From positions 1 through 46,175 of the forward strand of contig NZ_LZGT01000056.1 of NCBI RefSeq assembly GCF_001690525.1: a DNA stretch of 46,175 nt. Reading direction: 5' to 3'. Shown piece by piece: positions 8,257 to 18,199 of this stretch. How positions within the stretch are numbered: the first letter of the stretch is position 1; each line of letters begins with the position of its first letter. A model generated the notes under the pieces. It had not been told where the DNA came from, made no database searches, and saw only the letters and a list, made by a program, of their open reading frames with translations. This stretch comes from Gilliamella sp. App6-5 (GTDB lineage: Bacteria > Pseudomonadota > Gammaproteobacteria > Enterobacterales > Orbaceae). The translations under genes and the position numbers were made by a program.

Positions 8257-8293
8257 ATAAAAATAAAATGCGAGATTAGCAACCTAATCTCGC
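8257..8293 (-). terminator. Intrinsic terminator of dnaKJ operon
   Basis: GCGAGATTAG (8270-8279), loop CAAC, and CTAATCTCGC (8284-8293) form a perfect 10-bp stem, 23 bases after dnaJ. On the minus strand ATTTTATTTTTAT follows. Confidence 0.85.
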
Positions 8294-8316
8294 TATTATT
8301 TCAACTATGATTAGTT

Positions 8317-9444
8317 TTATTCAAAAAACTTTTTCACTTTGTCAAAAAAGCTTTTTTCTTTGGGGCTGTGTTTAGAGTTTTTATCGGCTTTAAAGCTTTC
8401 ACCTAATTCTTTAAGCAGCTCTTTTTGTTTGCTGGTTAAGTTAACTGGCGTTTCAACCACAACATGACAGTAAAGATCACCTACCGCACTACCGCGTAAT
8501 GATTTGACGCCTTTGCCTCGTAGTCGGAACATTTTACCAGTTTGTGTTTCAGCAGGAATCGTTAAGCTGACTTTACCATTTAGGGTTGGCACTTCAACTT
8601 CGCCACCAAGTGATGCCAATGCAATATTAATTGGAATTTCGCAATGCAGATTTGTGCCGTCTCGCTCAAAAATAGCATGCGGTTTAATTTGCATTTGAAC
8701 ATATAAATCACCTGATGGTGCACCATTTAAACCTGCTTCGCCCTCACCAGATAATCGGATACGGTTGCCAGTATCAACACCCGCTGGAATAGTAACAGAC
8801 AATGTTTTCGTTTTTTCAATGCGACCTTCACCATGACATTTTTTACATGGATTTTTAACCACTTTACCCCGTCCATGACAAGTTGGGCACTCTTGTTGCA
8901 CGGCAAAAAAACCTTGTCGCATTTGTACAACACCTGCACCATGACAGGTATTACACGTGACCACATCAGAAGATTTTTCAGCTCCTTGCCCATGGCAAGT
9001 ATCACAACTTACCCAAGTTGGTACTTTAATTTCTTTACTAACACCTGCCGCGGCTTCTTCTAATGTTAGGGTGATATTGTATTGTAAGTCATTACCACGA
9101 GAGGCGGTTTGACTACGCCCACGACCGCCACCAAAAAAATCACTGAATATATCGTCGAACGCACCACCGCCAAAGCCACCAAATCCGCCGAATCCACCCG
9201 ATCCGCCCTGCCCTTGTTCAAAAGCAGCATGACCATATTGATCATAAGCCGCTTTTTTTTGCGGATCAGTTAGGATTTCGTAAGCTTCTTTCACCTCTTT
9301 GAACTTTGCTTCTGCTTCGGCTTTGTTATCTTGATTTTTATCAGGATGATATTTCATCGCTAGGCGTTTATAGGCTTTTTTTATCTCACTTTCACTGGCA
9401 CTTTTACTGACGCCCAATGTTTCATAATAATCTTTCTTCGCCAT
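8317..9444 (-). CDS. dnaJ: Chaperone DnaJ (Hsp40)
   Basis: This co-chaperone delivers unfolded proteins to DnaK and stimulates its ATPase. In order it has the J domain (residues 1-70, with HPD at 33-35), a Gly/Phe-rich linker (about 77-110), and the zinc-binding domain with four repeats [24 protein letters not shown] and CKKCHGEG. The C-terminal substrate-binding domains and a Lys-rich tail (KVKKFF) follow. Its 375 residues are standard. The start has AAAGG six bases upstream. It is the second gene of the dnaK-dnaJ operon, separated from dnaK by 126 bases containing a hairpin (9481-9510). Confidence 0.98.
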   Translation of the reverse strand: MAKKDYYETLGVSKSASESEIKKAYKRLAMKYHPDKNQDNKAEAEAKFKEVKEAYEILTDPQKKAAYDQYGHAAFEQGQGGSGGFGGFGGFGGGAFDDIFSDFFGGGRGRSQTASRGNDLQYNITLTLEEAAAGVSKEIKVPTWVSCDTCHGQGAEKSSDVVTCNTCHGAGVVQMRQGFFAVQQECPTCHGRGKVVKNPCKKCHGEGRIEKTKTLSVTIPAGVDTGNRIRLSGEGEAGLNGAPSGDLYVQMQIKPHAIFERDGTNLHCEIPINIALASLGGEVEVPTLNGKVSLTIPAETQTGKMFRLRGKGVKSLRGSAVGDLYCHVVVETPVNLTSKQKELLKELGESFKADKNSKHSPKEKSFFDKVKKFFE

Positions 9445-9480
9445 AATTGACCTTTATTTTTTATGATTGTATAAACAACT

Positions 9481-9510
9481 AAACGGGCTTGAGTTACCTC
9501 GCGCCCGTTT
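9481..9510 (-). other. Intercistronic hairpin between dnaK and dnaJ
   Basis: AAACGGGC (9481-9488) and GCCCGTTT (9503-9510) form a perfect 8-bp GC-rich stem with a 14-base loop. No T-run follows on the minus strand, so it is more likely a partial attenuator or an RNA-processing/stability element than a full terminator. It would help keep DnaJ below DnaK levels. Confidence 0.55.
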
Positions 9511-9570
9511 AACTTGTTATATGTTTAAAACTTGTTGAAATAACTCATTAAAAAACATTGTAGTTAATGT

Positions 9571-11490
9571 TTATTTTTTATCATCATCAACTTCTTTGAA
9601 GTCTGCATCAACAACATCATCTTGCGCATTAGTGTTTCCACTATTTGCTTGACCCGCACCTTGAGCTGCTTGGGCTTGTTGTTGTGCTAATTCAAGCAAT
9701 TTTTTAGATGCTTCCATTAATGCATTAATTTTTGCTTCAATTTCTGCTTTATCTTCGCCACGAGCGGCAACTTCTAAAGCACTTACGGCATCTTCAATTG
9801 CTTTTTTATCATCAGCTGATAACTGATCACCAGCTTCAGTCACTTGTTTACGTGTTGAGTGAACAAGATGATCGGCTTGGTTACGAGTTTGAGCTAGTTC
9901 TTCAAATTTACGGTCTGCATCAGCATTAGCTTCCGCATCATTTACCATTTTTTGAATCTCTTCTTCACTTAATCCTGAAGAGGCTTTAATCGTAATTTTT
10001 TGTTCACGTCCAGTATTTTTGTCTTTCGCAGATACATGCAAAATACCGTCAGCATCAATATCAAAAGTGACTTCAATTTGTGGCATACCGCGAGGAGCCG
10101 CTTGAATACCATCTAGATTGAATTGACCTAATGATTTGTTATCACCCGCACGTTTACGTTCACCTTGTAACACATGAATGGTTACAGCTGATTGATTATC
10201 TTCAGCGGTTGAGAACACTTGACTATGTTTAGTTGGAATAGTTGTGTTCTTTTCAATTAAAGTTGTCATTACCCCCCCCATAGTCTCAATACCTAAAGAC
10301 AATGGCGTAACATCAAGTAATAACACGTCTTTAACATCACCACCAAGTACACCACCTTGAACAGCTGCACCAACTGCAACCGCTTCGTCAGGGTTTACAT
10401 CTTTACGTGGCTCTTTACCAAAGAAATCAGCAACCGCTTTTTGAACCATTGGCATACGTGTTTGACCACCAACAAGAATAACGTCTTTAATGTCAGAAAC
10501 AGAAAGACCAGCATCTTGTAATGCTGTTTTTACAGGATCCATTGAACGTTTAACTAAATCTTCAACTAAAGACTCAAGTTTAGCGCGTGTTACTTTGATA
10601 TTTAAATGTTTTGGACCTGTTGCATCAGCGGTAATGTACGGTAGATTAATATCTGTTTGTTGGGCTGATGATAATTCAATTTTCGCTTTTTCTGCTGCTT
10701 CTTTTAAACGTTGCATTGCAAGCGGATCATTTTTTAGATCGAAGTTTTGTTCACGTTTAAATTCGTCAACTAAATAATTGATTAAACGTGAGTCAAAGTC
10801 TTCACCACCTAAGTGAGTATCACCATTTGTTGCTAACACTTCAAAGGTTTTTTCGCCATCAACATCATCGATTTCGATAATAGAAATATCAAATGTACCA
10901 CCACCAAGGTCATAAACAGCAATAGTACGGTTACCTACATCTTTATCTAAACCATAAGCAAGTGCTGCCGCTGTTGGTTCGTTGATGATACGTTTTACAT
11001 CAAGTCCTGCAATACGACCAGCATCTTTGGTTGCTTGACGTTGTGCATCGTTAAAGTAAGCTGGAACAGTAATCACCGCTTCAGTTACGGCTTCACCAAG
11101 ATAATCTTCTGCTGTTTTTTTCATTTTCTTTAAAACTTCAGCAGAAATTTGTGGTGGCGCAATTTTTTGACCTTTAACATCAACCCATGCATCACCATTA
11201 TCGGCTTTTACAATTTTATATGGCATGATGCTAACGTCACGTTGTACTTCGGCATCTTCAAAACGACGGCCAATTAAACGCTTAATGGCAAATAGTGTAT
11301 TTTGTGGATTAGTTACTGCTTGACGTTTTGCTGGTTGACCAACTAAGATTTCACCATCTTGAGTATAAGCAATAATGGAAGGGGTTGTGCGATCACCTTC
11401 TGCATTTTCTAATACTTTTGCTTGGCCATTGTCCATGACAGCAACACATGAATTTGTTGTACCTAAATCAATACCAATAATTTTACCCAT
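9571..11490 (-). CDS. dnaK: Chaperone DnaK (Hsp70)
   Basis: This ATP-dependent folding chaperone also binds sigma-32 and so feeds back on the heat-shock response. The 639-residue protein begins with the phosphate loop [13 protein letters not shown]. It has the second ATPase motif [14 protein letters not shown], the adenosine motif [12 protein letters not shown], the interdomain linker [16 protein letters not shown], a beta-sandwich substrate domain and a helical lid. It ends in an acidic, linker-like tail close to the usual EEV-type end. The ATG follows GAGGAG. Transcription should start from the sigma-32 promoter at 11591-11619, giving a leader of about 95 bases. Confidence 0.99.
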   Translation of the reverse strand: MGKIIGIDLGTTNSCVAVMDNGQAKVLENAEGDRTTPSIIAYTQDGEILVGQPAKRQAVTNPQNTLFAIKRLIGRRFEDAEVQRDVSIMPYKIVKADNGDAWVDVKGQKIAPPQISAEVLKKMKKTAEDYLGEAVTEAVITVPAYFNDAQRQATKDAGRIAGLDVKRIINEPTAAALAYGLDKDVGNRTIAVYDLGGGTFDISIIEIDDVDGEKTFEVLATNGDTHLGGEDFDSRLINYLVDEFKREQNFDLKNDPLAMQRLKEAAEKAKIELSSAQQTDINLPYITADATGPKHLNIKVTRAKLESLVEDLVKRSMDPVKTALQDAGLSVSDIKDVILVGGQTRMPMVQKAVADFFGKEPRKDVNPDEAVAVGAAVQGGVLGGDVKDVLLLDVTPLSLGIETMGGVMTTLIEKNTTIPTKHSQVFSTAEDNQSAVTIHVLQGERKRAGDNKSLGQFNLDGIQAAPRGMPQIEVTFDIDADGILHVSAKDKNTGREQKITIKASSGLSEEEIQKMVNDAEANADADRKFEELAQTRNQADHLVHSTRKQVTEAGDQLSADDKKAIEDAVSALEVAARGEDKAEIEAKINALMEASKKLLELAQQQAQAAQGAGQANSGNTNAQDDVVDADFKEVDDDKK

Positions 11491-11590
11491 AATCTTTTCT
11501 CCTCAAAATCTGTATTTTATTTCTTGTATATAGGTCTTAAATATTAATTTTCAAGCCTTTATTTCACAAAGAAATGTTTTTGTTTTCACA

Positions 11591-11619
11591 TAAATGGGAA
11601 CATTATTATTAATATCAAG
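11591..11619 (-). promoter_or_regulatory. Heat-shock (sigma-32) promoter of dnaK
   Basis: On the minus strand CTTGATA (11613-11619), preceded by a C-run, is followed after 14 bases by CCCATTTA (11591-11598). The sigma-32 consensus is CTTGAAA-N13 to N15-CCCATnTA. The expected start point is near 11584. The rpoH gene for this sigma factor is at 40893-41753. Confidence 0.8.
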
Positions 11620-11721
11620 GGGGGGAAAAAAATAATTTTCCCTGAAATCTTGATTATCGCGTTTTCTGCACTTATCATTGCCGCTCTTTTTTAATCATCA
11701 AATTTAACTTATAGGATCCTT

Positions 11722-12300
11722 ATGGAACAAACAAAACTTGCAAATCCTGGCCCACTTGGTTTAATGGGATTTGGTATGACAACAATTTTATTAAATATTC
11801 ATAATGCTGGATTTTTCCCAGCTATGACAGTTATTGTCTCAATGGGTATTTTTTATGGTGGTCTTGCGCAAGTCATTGCTGGCATTTTAGAATTTCGAAA
11901 AGGCAATACGTTTGGTACAACAGCATTTACTTCTTATGGTTTCTTTTGGATTGCGTTAGTGGGTATTTGGTATTTACCAACTTCATCAGCGACAGCACCA
12001 TCTGATGCTACCTTTGTTGGTATTTTCCTTGCTTTATGGGGAATTTTTACTGGCTTTATGTTTATTGGTACATTAAAAGGCAACCGCGCATTACAATTTG
12101 TTTTTGCTAGTTTAACGGTTTTATTTGCTTTATTAGCCATTGGTAATATTTCAGGTAACCATGACATTATCCATATTGCCGGTTTTGAAGGCATTATTTG
12201 TGGAGCAAGTGCTGTTTATTTAGCAATGGCAGAAGTGATTAATGAGCAATTTGGTCGTACTGTTTTACCGATTGGTGCACCTAAAAGCGCTGCACATTAA
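11722..12300 (+). CDS. satP: Acetate/succinate transporter (AceTr/YaaH family)
   Basis: The 192-residue, six-helix inner-membrane protein of the GPR1/FUN34/YaaH family takes up acetate and succinate with protons. The family signature near the start is clear (NPGPLGLMGFGMTT), followed by conserved GGLAQVIAGILEFRKGNTFG and the YGFFWI segment. Length matches E. coli SatP (188). The ATG is preceded by AGGA. It is divergent from dnaK and shares a strong bidirectional terminator with asnB. No acetate-metabolism genes are adjacent. Confidence 0.93.
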   Translation: MEQTKLANPGPLGLMGFGMTTILLNIHNAGFFPAMTVIVSMGIFYGGLAQVIAGILEFRKGNTFGTTAFTSYGFFWIALVGIWYLPTSSATAPSDATFVGIFLALWGIFTGFMFIGTLKGNRALQFVFASLTVLFALLAIGNISGNHDIIHIAGFEGIICGASAVYLAMAEVINEQFGRTVLPIGAPKSAAH

Positions 12301-12322
12301 TAAATTTAACTTAATTTAAACA

Positions 12323-12353
12323 ATAAAAAACGGGGATAGTCCCCGTTTTTTAT
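12323..12353. terminator. Bidirectional terminator between satP and asnB
   Basis: CGGGGA-TAG-TCCCCG (12331-12345) is flanked by an A-run on the left (12325-12330) and a T-run on the right (12346-12351). It works on both strands for the two convergent genes. Confidence 0.9.
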
Positions 12354-12381
12354 TAGGCTATATTACTGGACAATAAGCCGA

Positions 12382-14055
12382 TTATTTTTTGTACGCATCG
12401 TTATGCACACCAACCGCAGCACGTCCAGACGGATCGTTTAGGTTTTTAAATGATTCATCCCATTCAATTGCTTTCGCAGTTGAGCAAGCAACTGTAGGGC
12501 CACCCGGCACGCAATGCGCTGCACTTTCCAGTGGGAATAGTTCATTAAAAATCTCACGATACATATAGGCTTCTTTTGAGGTCGGCGTATTGTATGGGAA
12601 ACGGAACTTTGCATTTTCTAATTGCTGATCAGTAATTTTACTTTCGGCAATCTCTTTTAATGTATCAATCCAGCTATAACCCACACCGTCAGAGAATTGT
12701 TCTTTTTGACGCCAAACAACTGATGCAGGTAAGTAAGACTCAAAGGCTTCACGCACAATGTGTTTTTCCATTTTGCCATTGCTGCCACACATTTTATCTT
12801 TTGGATTAATACGCATAGCAACATCTAAGAATTTCTTATCAAGGAATGGAACTCGAGCTTCAACGCCCCATGCCGCCATCGCCTTATTAGCACGAGCACA
12901 ATCATACATATGTAACGCTGCTAATTTGCGTACGGTTTCTTCATGGAACTCTTTGGCATTTGGTGCTTTGTGGAAATAAAGGTAACCACCAAACACTTCA
13001 TCAGCACCCTCACCAGAAAGTACCATTTTAATGCCCATAGCTTTGATTTTACGCGCCATTAAATACATTGGTGTGGACGCACGAATGGTTGTTACATCAT
13101 AGGTTTCGATGAAATAAATTACATCACGAATCGCATCAATACCTTCTTGAATGGTAAAGTTAATTTCGTGATGAACCGTACCTAAATGATCCGCAACCGC
13201 TTGCGCAGCTTTAAGGTCGGGTGCGCCTTTTAGACCAACAGCAAATGAGTGTAACTGTGGCCACCATGCTTCCGATTTTTCGTGATCTTCAACACGACGT
13301 GCTGAGAATTTTTTAGTGATGGCTGAAATGACTGAAGAATCAAGTCCGCCTGATAATAATACTCCATAAGGAACATCAGACATTAAATGACTTTTTACTG
13401 ACTCTTCTAATGCAACACGAAGTTCATTGATGTCTGCTTTATTATCTTTAACGTTGTCATAATCCATCCAGTCACGTTTGTAATAGGTTTTGATTTCACC
13501 GTCAGTACTAGATAGATAGCACCCCGGAGGGAAAGCTTCAATCGTTTTACAAACAGGCACAAGCGCTTTCATTTCAGAAGCGACATAAAATGTGCCATTT
13601 TCGTCATGGCCTGTATACATTGGAATAATACCAATATGGTCACGACCGATAAAATAGCTACCTTTGTTGATGTCATAAAGGATAAAAGCGAACATGCCTT
13701 GTAATTCATCAAGACAGTCAATACCCTTTTCTTGATATAAAGCCAGAATCACTTCACAGTCTGAACCAGTTTGAAATTCATAACGATCTTTGTACTGATT
13801 TCGGAGTTCTTGATGATTATAAATTTCGCCATTTACCGCTAAAACTAGGGTTTTATCTTTATTATAAAGAGGCTGAGATCCAGTATTAACATCCACAATT
13901 GATAAACGTTCATGAGCAAGAATAGCTTTATCAGACGCAAAAATACCAGACCAATCAGGACCACGATGACGCTGTAGACATGATAGCTCTAATGCTTTTG
14001 TTCGTAATTGTTCTGGATCTGATTTAATATCAAGAATACCTAAAATCGAACACAT
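12382..14055 (-). CDS. asnB: Asparagine synthetase B (glutamine-hydrolysing)
   Basis: AsnB makes asparagine from aspartate, ATP and glutamine (ammonia also works). The N-terminal class-II glutaminase domain starts with catalytic Cys2 (MCSILGILD), followed by RHRGPDWSG and VNGEIYNH. The synthetase domain carries the pyrophosphate loop LLSGGLDSS, VLSGEGADEVFGGY, and EARVPFLDK. The chosen ATG at 14055 exposes Cys2 after Met removal and has GGAGAA upstream; an ATG six codons earlier is open but would bury the nucleophile. The 557-residue product is close to E. coli AsnB (554). It forms its own transcription unit. Confidence 0.97.
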   Translation of the reverse strand: MCSILGILDIKSDPEQLRTKALELSCLQRHRGPDWSGIFASDKAILAHERLSIVDVNTGSQPLYNKDKTLVLAVNGEIYNHQELRNQYKDRYEFQTGSDCEVILALYQEKGIDCLDELQGMFAFILYDINKGSYFIGRDHIGIIPMYTGHDENGTFYVASEMKALVPVCKTIEAFPPGCYLSSTDGEIKTYYKRDWMDYDNVKDNKADINELRVALEESVKSHLMSDVPYGVLLSGGLDSSVISAITKKFSARRVEDHEKSEAWWPQLHSFAVGLKGAPDLKAAQAVADHLGTVHHEINFTIQEGIDAIRDVIYFIETYDVTTIRASTPMYLMARKIKAMGIKMVLSGEGADEVFGGYLYFHKAPNAKEFHEETVRKLAALHMYDCARANKAMAAWGVEARVPFLDKKFLDVAMRINPKDKMCGSNGKMEKHIVREAFESYLPASVVWRQKEQFSDGVGYSWIDTLKEIAESKITDQQLENAKFRFPYNTPTSKEAYMYREIFNELFPLESAAHCVPGGPTVACSTAKAIEWDESFKNLNDPSGRAAVGVHNDAYKK

Positions 14056-14257
14056 TGATTTTCTCCATTTCAAATCGCATAAGCGATACTATTACAAGTA
14101 AAAAAACTAACTATATAAAAACTTCACACTATTTTTTATTTTTATTAAATAAAAGAAAAAGGATGAACAAATATTTAAACAAACAGCATACACACTAATA
14201 ATACACAATTAAAGCGCAATGTCATTATACTTTTTCTATCATTGCAAAAAGTAATCA

Positions 14258-14602
14258 TTATTTTTTTAGCCATTGACCTTGTTGCTTTATATATTGACCT
14301 GCTGGGGTTTTTTCTTGCGCTTTACTACCCGCCTTTTTTTCTACTTCACTTAAAGGAACATTGCTTTCAGCGGATACTTTTTGATACTGAGCTTTACGAG
14401 CTTGATTAATCAGTTGCGCAATTTCAGTGGCATTACCTTCATTTTTCACAACCCCTAAATAACCATCAGCCTGTTCACCAACAACCCCTTGTGCTTTGGC
14501 TTGACTCAATGAATCCATAGCTTGCTCTAAATTTAATGCAAACGTAGAAAAAGATAAAACGACAGACAATAATGCTACAGTTGCTTTTTTACAAATAGTC
14601 AT
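14258..14602 (-). CDS. ydbL: YdbL-family periplasmic protein (DUF1318)
   Basis: The 114-residue exported protein has a signal peptide (MTICKKATVALLSVVLSFS, cleavage near FA-LN). The mature domain is DUF1318-like, with LSQAKAQGVVGEQADGYLG, the INQARKAQY segment, and a C-terminal GQYIKQQGQWLKK typical of YdbL. YdbL is reported to act with the YdbH-YnbE intermembrane bridge as a chaperone-like modulator. It is the last gene of a ydbH-ynbE-ydbL set in the usual order. The gap to ynbE is 105 bases with no obvious terminator. The ATG has AAGGAG upstream. Confidence 0.9.
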   Translation of the reverse strand: MTICKKATVALLSVVLSFSTFALNLEQAMDSLSQAKAQGVVGEQADGYLGVVKNEGNATEIAQLINQARKAQYQKVSAESNVPLSEVEKKAGSKAQEKTPAGQYIKQQGQWLKK

Positions 14603-14707
14603 AACAAACTCCTTAATAAATACATCATATTTTATTAATTTGAATGCGGATACAGATTTTTCTATTAGTCACATTCAAATCGATAGATGAAAATAAAACC
14701 GATTAAT

Positions 14708-14893
14708 TTAATATAATCCAGATTTATTAATGATATTATCTAACGCCTTATCAACCTTAATATTAATTTCATGGTCTATCTTAACATTCAAATTGATATT
14801 AATGGGTTCGCTCGGCGCTTGCACTTTCACTGTTGGCGAACATCCGATTAACACACTACTTAGCATCATTATTGCAATCACATTTCGTATCAT
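14708..14893 (-). CDS. ynbE: YnbE-family outer-membrane lipoprotein
   Basis: This 61-residue lipoprotein has a signal peptide ending in the lipobox LIGC (lipid-modified Cys18). The short mature part (VKVQAPSEPININLNVKIDH) matches the E. coli YnbE pattern of PxxPIxINxNVKIxHEI. In E. coli YnbE sits in the outer membrane and stacks with the C-terminus of YdbH to form a continuous bridge for phospholipid movement. It starts 11 bases after ydbH, so the two are co-transcribed. Cys18 should be processed by LspA, whose gene is at 28724-29194. Confidence 0.92.
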   Translation of the reverse strand: MIRNVIAIMMLSSVLIGCSPTVKVQAPSEPININLNVKIDHEINIKVDKALDNIINKSGLY

Positions 14894-14904
14894 AAAATGA
14901 CCTC

Positions 14905-16518
14905 TTATTTTGAAGCTTCCTTTTTTAAACGGGCTTGAATTCGTTTACGAACTGGCTCACTAATTTGATCAGATAACTGTAAGCTCATCAGCAATTTAGC
15001 CACATTTTCTTCAAGATTGATATTTAAATTCACTGCTTTGCCATTTTCAGCTTCTAAATTACTTCCTTGAATATTCAATTTCAATTTAGCAATGTCGTTA
15101 GCGTAATCAACTGTACCTTGTAATTTAGTATAATGAAAGTTTTTAATAATATCAGTGAGTATTTTCATATTTGGGTTACTTTGCGCATAATTTTTTAACG
15201 CCGAATTTTCAAACTGTAAATAACCTTGATTAATTGTAGTTAGCTGCCCATTTTTAATTGCCACTTCAAATGCCGCTTCACTCTTTGTTTTCGCTTTTAA
15301 TAATGTCATTGGTAAAAAACCATCAATCGTACCGTCGCCAGCAAGCCCTTCTGTTGGATATTTAGCAAGAATATCTTTTAATTGTATCTGTTTTATCTTT
15401 AAATTTAATTGTTGGGGTAATTTAGCTAAATTCAATTTACTCGGTTCAATAAAAATTGAACCAGAAAAAATATTAGCTTGAAGCTTTTTCCAAGTCACTA
15501 CTCCTTTGCTAGGAGCTTTAAATGAAGCGGAATAACTACCCACTAATTTTACCTTTTTAAAGGCGATACCCATATTTACTTCTTGGACATTTAACGCCGG
15601 CGTCGAAATCGTAAATCGGTTATCTTTAACAATAATATTGACATCACCTGTCACCGATTTGATTTCACTACTTTTGTAAATACCATTGAGTTTATTCATC
15701 GTTAGCATTGCTGTAACAAAGAGTTGATTACGATCAAATGGAATTTTTGATTCAAGTTGAATGTTCAAATTCCCTGCGGCAGAGTCAAGGATTAAATCGT
15801 TAGAAAGATTCGTCTTTTCTATGTCAATTGAAGCTTTATCTGAAGTCATTAACGCCAATTGATTACCAGATACCCAGCCAGTAAATGGCAATATTACATG
15901 ACTATTTTTTAGACCAAATTGATTTAAAGATGACTTAAAAAGACCGTTTTGTACATTAAACTGTGAGGCAGTTTGATCAAAGAATAAAGTTGCCGATAAT
16001 TGTGTGATATCTTGAGTATTGGTTGATAGATTAAGTTGTATAGCTTGTTGCTGTTTACTGATATCGACTTTTAAATCTAATTGTTCTTTATCTTGTTCAT
16101 AAAATCGCAATGTATCTATATGAATTGTCTTAGGTGACCAATAAATAATCGTTGGAATCAAAGAGAGATCAAGATCGGATTGATTAAGATTTTCAGTAGC
16201 AGTATCAACTACGTTGCCGACAGAATCTAAAACCGTTTCAGATTGATTTATTTGCCAGTGAACATCCAAATTGTTTGCTGATAAATGTGACCACGAAATT
16301 AACACATTTCTAGCCGTTATAGAGATTTGAGATTGCTTACTTACAGTAAGTTCATCAAAAGTAAGACCTTTAAAACCAATGCTAGCACCATGCCAGTCGA
16401 CCATAATCCCATGTTTCTGCTTGAATGACTGCCAATAACGCCATCCATACAAGCAAAATAGTACGATCAAAAATAAGATACTCAGTGATATCCAATAGCG
16501 TTTTTTTAAGCGAACCAT
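14905..16518 (-). CDS. ydbH: YdbH-like AsmA-type intermembrane phospholipid transport protein (short form)
   Basis: The protein has one N-terminal inner-membrane anchor (residues about 7-27, YWISLSILFLIVLFCLYGW) and a long periplasmic beta-rich region with repeated amphipathic strands, as in AsmA/TamB-type lipid-transfer bridges. Near the C-terminus are GDGTIDGFLPM and IKNGQLTTINQGYLQ, the typical YdbH dicarboxylate-like end segment. At 537 residues it is far shorter than E. coli YdbH (about 880). The frame is open and the partner genes ynbE and ydbL follow in the right order, so it is probably a genuine short version, not a pseudogene. It starts 61 bases after gltX, beyond a terminator. Confidence 0.85.
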   Translation of the reverse strand: MVRLKKRYWISLSILFLIVLFCLYGWRYWQSFKQKHGIMVDWHGASIGFKGLTFDELTVSKQSQISITARNVLISWSHLSANNLDVHWQINQSETVLDSVGNVVDTATENLNQSDLDLSLIPTIIYWSPKTIHIDTLRFYEQDKEQLDLKVDISKQQQAIQLNLSTNTQDITQLSATLFFDQTASQFNVQNGLFKSSLNQFGLKNSHVILPFTGWVSGNQLALMTSDKASIDIEKTNLSNDLILDSAAGNLNIQLESKIPFDRNQLFVTAMLTMNKLNGIYKSSEIKSVTGDVNIIVKDNRFTISTPALNVQEVNMGIAFKKVKLVGSYSASFKAPSKGVVTWKKLQANIFSGSIFIEPSKLNLAKLPQQLNLKIKQIQLKDILAKYPTEGLAGDGTIDGFLPMTLLKAKTKSEAAFEVAIKNGQLTTINQGYLQFENSALKNYAQSNPNMKILTDIIKNFHYTKLQGTVDYANDIAKLKLNIQGSNLEAENGKAVNLNINLEENVAKLLMSLQLSDQISEPVRKRIQARLKKEASK

Positions 16519-16535
16519 AATAGTTCTCGATTTGG

Positions 16536-16569
16536 CAAAAATAATTGCAGGGTATCTATCCCCTGCAAT
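16536..16569 (-). terminator. Intrinsic terminator of gltX
   Basis: ATTGCAGGG (16544-16552) and CCCTGCAAT (16561-16569) form a 9-bp stem with an 8-base loop. TATTTTTG follows on the minus strand, just before ydbH. Confidence 0.8.
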
Positions 16570-16578
16570 AAATGTCTA

Positions 16579-18009
16579 TTAATTTTGAGATTGTTCTCGC
16601 TGTGTAATATATGCCAGCGCCTTATCAATTCTAGTAAGCGTGCGCTTTTTACCAACTGCAAAAACGGTCGCATCAACTGATGGTGATTGCCCGATGCCTG
16701 TTACGGCAACGCGTAGAGGCATGCCGACTTTTCCCATACCAACATCAAGCTCAGTTGCCGTTGCTTCAATGGCATGGTGAATTTTATCAATTTGCCAATC
16801 AAAATCAGCAATCGCTTCAATTTTTGCTTTAATTGCTTCTAATGGCTCTTTGGCGACTGGACGTAAATGTTTTTTAGCCGCATCAGCATCAAACTCAGCA
16901 AAGTCTTGATAACAATAAGAACAAGATTCAGCTATTTCTTTTAGCGTTTTACAACGTTCGCCAAATAGCTTAATGATTGTAATGAGATCGGGACCGTTAG
17001 CTAAATCATAGCCTTGTTGATTCATATGCCAAACTAAATGCTGAGCAACATAATCTGCATCTAAATGATTAATATAATGGTGATTTAACCAAAGTAGTTT
17101 TTCAGTATTAAATGCACTGGCTGATTTACTCACCGCATCTAATGAAAAATAACTAATCATTTCGGGTACTGAAAATATCTCTTGATCGCCATGTGACCAA
17201 CCAAGACGTACTAAATAGTTAAGTAGCGCTTCGGGTAAATAACCGTCATCACGATATTGCATAACACTGACTGCACCATGGCGCTTAGATAATTTTTGTC
17301 CATCATCCCCTAAAATCATCGATACATGCCCATATTCAGGTAATGGCGCACCTAACGCTTTGAGAATGTTGATCTGGCGAGGCGTGTTGTTGATATGATC
17401 TTCACCACGTATAACATGGGTAATTTCCATATCCCAATCATCAACAACCACACAGAAATTATAAGTTGGTGAACCGTCAGTGCGACGAATAATAAGATCA
17501 TCAAGCTCTTTATTGGCAATCTCAATCGGTCCACGAATTAAATCATTAAAGATAACGGTACCATCAATAGGATTAGCAAAACGAACAACATGAGGTTCAT
17601 CATGAGAATGTTCTTTTTGTACCGAATCACAACGGCAATGGCCATCGTAACGCGCCTTTTCACCTTTTGCAATTTGTTCTTCACGCAATTTTTCAAGGCG
17701 TTCTTTAGAACAATAACAACGATAAGCGGTACCTTTGGCTAACATTTCATCAATGACCTGATGGTAACGATCAAAACGTTTAGTTTGATAATAAGGACCT
17801 TCATCCCATGATAATTTTAACCAATTCATACCCTCCATAATCGCTTCAATCGCTTCGGGTGTTGAACGCTCAAGATCGGTATCTTCAATACGTAATACAA
17901 ATGTACCTTTTGCATGGCGAGTATAAAGCCAAGAATAAAGTGCAGTACGAGCACCACCTACGTGTAAATAGCCTGTTGGGCTGGGTGCAAAACGGGTTTT
18001 GATTTTCAT
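16579..18009 (-). CDS. gltX: Glutamyl-tRNA synthetase
   Basis: This class I synthetase charges tRNA-Glu. It has the HIGH-type motif [14 protein letters not shown] at residues 9-22 and a KMSKS-type motif KLSKRHG. The Cys-rich zinc site in the acceptor-binding insert is present ([13 protein letters not shown], then a second pair CRC), as in E. coli. The 476-residue length and the block [20 protein letters not shown] match the bacterial discriminating enzyme. The ATG at 18009 follows a leader of about 120 bases with two hairpins and a T-rich stretch, suggesting control of elongation before the gene. polA lies upstream on the same strand, 289 bases away. Confidence 0.97.
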   Translation of the reverse strand: MKIKTRFAPSPTGYLHVGGARTALYSWLYTRHAKGTFVLRIEDTDLERSTPEAIEAIMEGMNWLKLSWDEGPYYQTKRFDRYHQVIDEMLAKGTAYRCYCSKERLEKLREEQIAKGEKARYDGHCRCDSVQKEHSHDEPHVVRFANPIDGTVIFNDLIRGPIEIANKELDDLIIRRTDGSPTYNFCVVVDDWDMEITHVIRGEDHINNTPRQINILKALGAPLPEYGHVSMILGDDGQKLSKRHGAVSVMQYRDDGYLPEALLNYLVRLGWSHGDQEIFSVPEMISYFSLDAVSKSASAFNTEKLLWLNHHYINHLDADYVAQHLVWHMNQQGYDLANGPDLITIIKLFGERCKTLKEIAESCSYCYQDFAEFDADAAKKHLRPVAKEPLEAIKAKIEAIADFDWQIDKIHHAIEATATELDVGMGKVGMPLRVAVTGIGQSPSVDATVFAVGKKRTLTRIDKALAYITQREQSQN

Positions 18010-18025
18010 GAAATAATCCTAAAAA

Positions 18026-18069
18026 TAACAAAAACGAGCGCCTCATTAACCAGACTGTGGCTTACGCTC
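18026..18069 (-). promoter_or_regulatory. Terminator-like hairpin in the gltX leader (candidate attenuator)
   Basis: On the minus strand GAGCG and CGCTC (plus 18065-18069 and 18036-18040) close a stem with an inner AGCCA/TGGTT helix. GTTTTTGTTATTTTT follows, ending about 16 bases before the gltX start. A second hairpin, TTATTCTG/CAGAATAA (18077-18084 and 18098-18105), lies just upstream. The layout resembles an attenuator or a small RNA ending before gltX. The closing stem is only 5 bp, so confidence is moderate. Confidence 0.45.
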
Positions 18070-18135
18070 CCTTTTCTTATTCTGCCTGTTGCTCTGACAG
18101 AATAACATTTTGATATAAATTCGATTTAGTTACCT

Positions 18136-18163
18136 ATTCTAACACGCCGAAAGGTTTCGGCAA
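18136..18163 (-). promoter_or_regulatory. Candidate sigma-70 promoter for gltX, inside an inverted repeat
   Basis: On the minus strand TTGCCG (18158-18163), then 16 bases, then TAGAAT (18136-18141) with an upstream TGT giving an extended -10. The promoter overlaps two nested palindromes: GCCGAAA/TTTCGGC (18146-18161), and an outer TTCTAACA/TGTTAGAA (18137-18144 and 18176-18183). The predicted start near 18129 gives a leader of about 120 bases. Confidence 0.5.
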
Positions 18164-18199
18164 TAGTGCCATTAATGTTAGAAAGTTAAACCATGCTGT

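Noticed and set aside
10490-10777. Open frames antisense to dnaK
   Set aside because: Shadow frames caused by the biased codon use of a highly expressed gene.
14056-14073. Longer asnB start (MKWRKS extension)
   Set aside because: It overlaps the ribosome-binding site and would prevent exposure of the catalytic Cys2.
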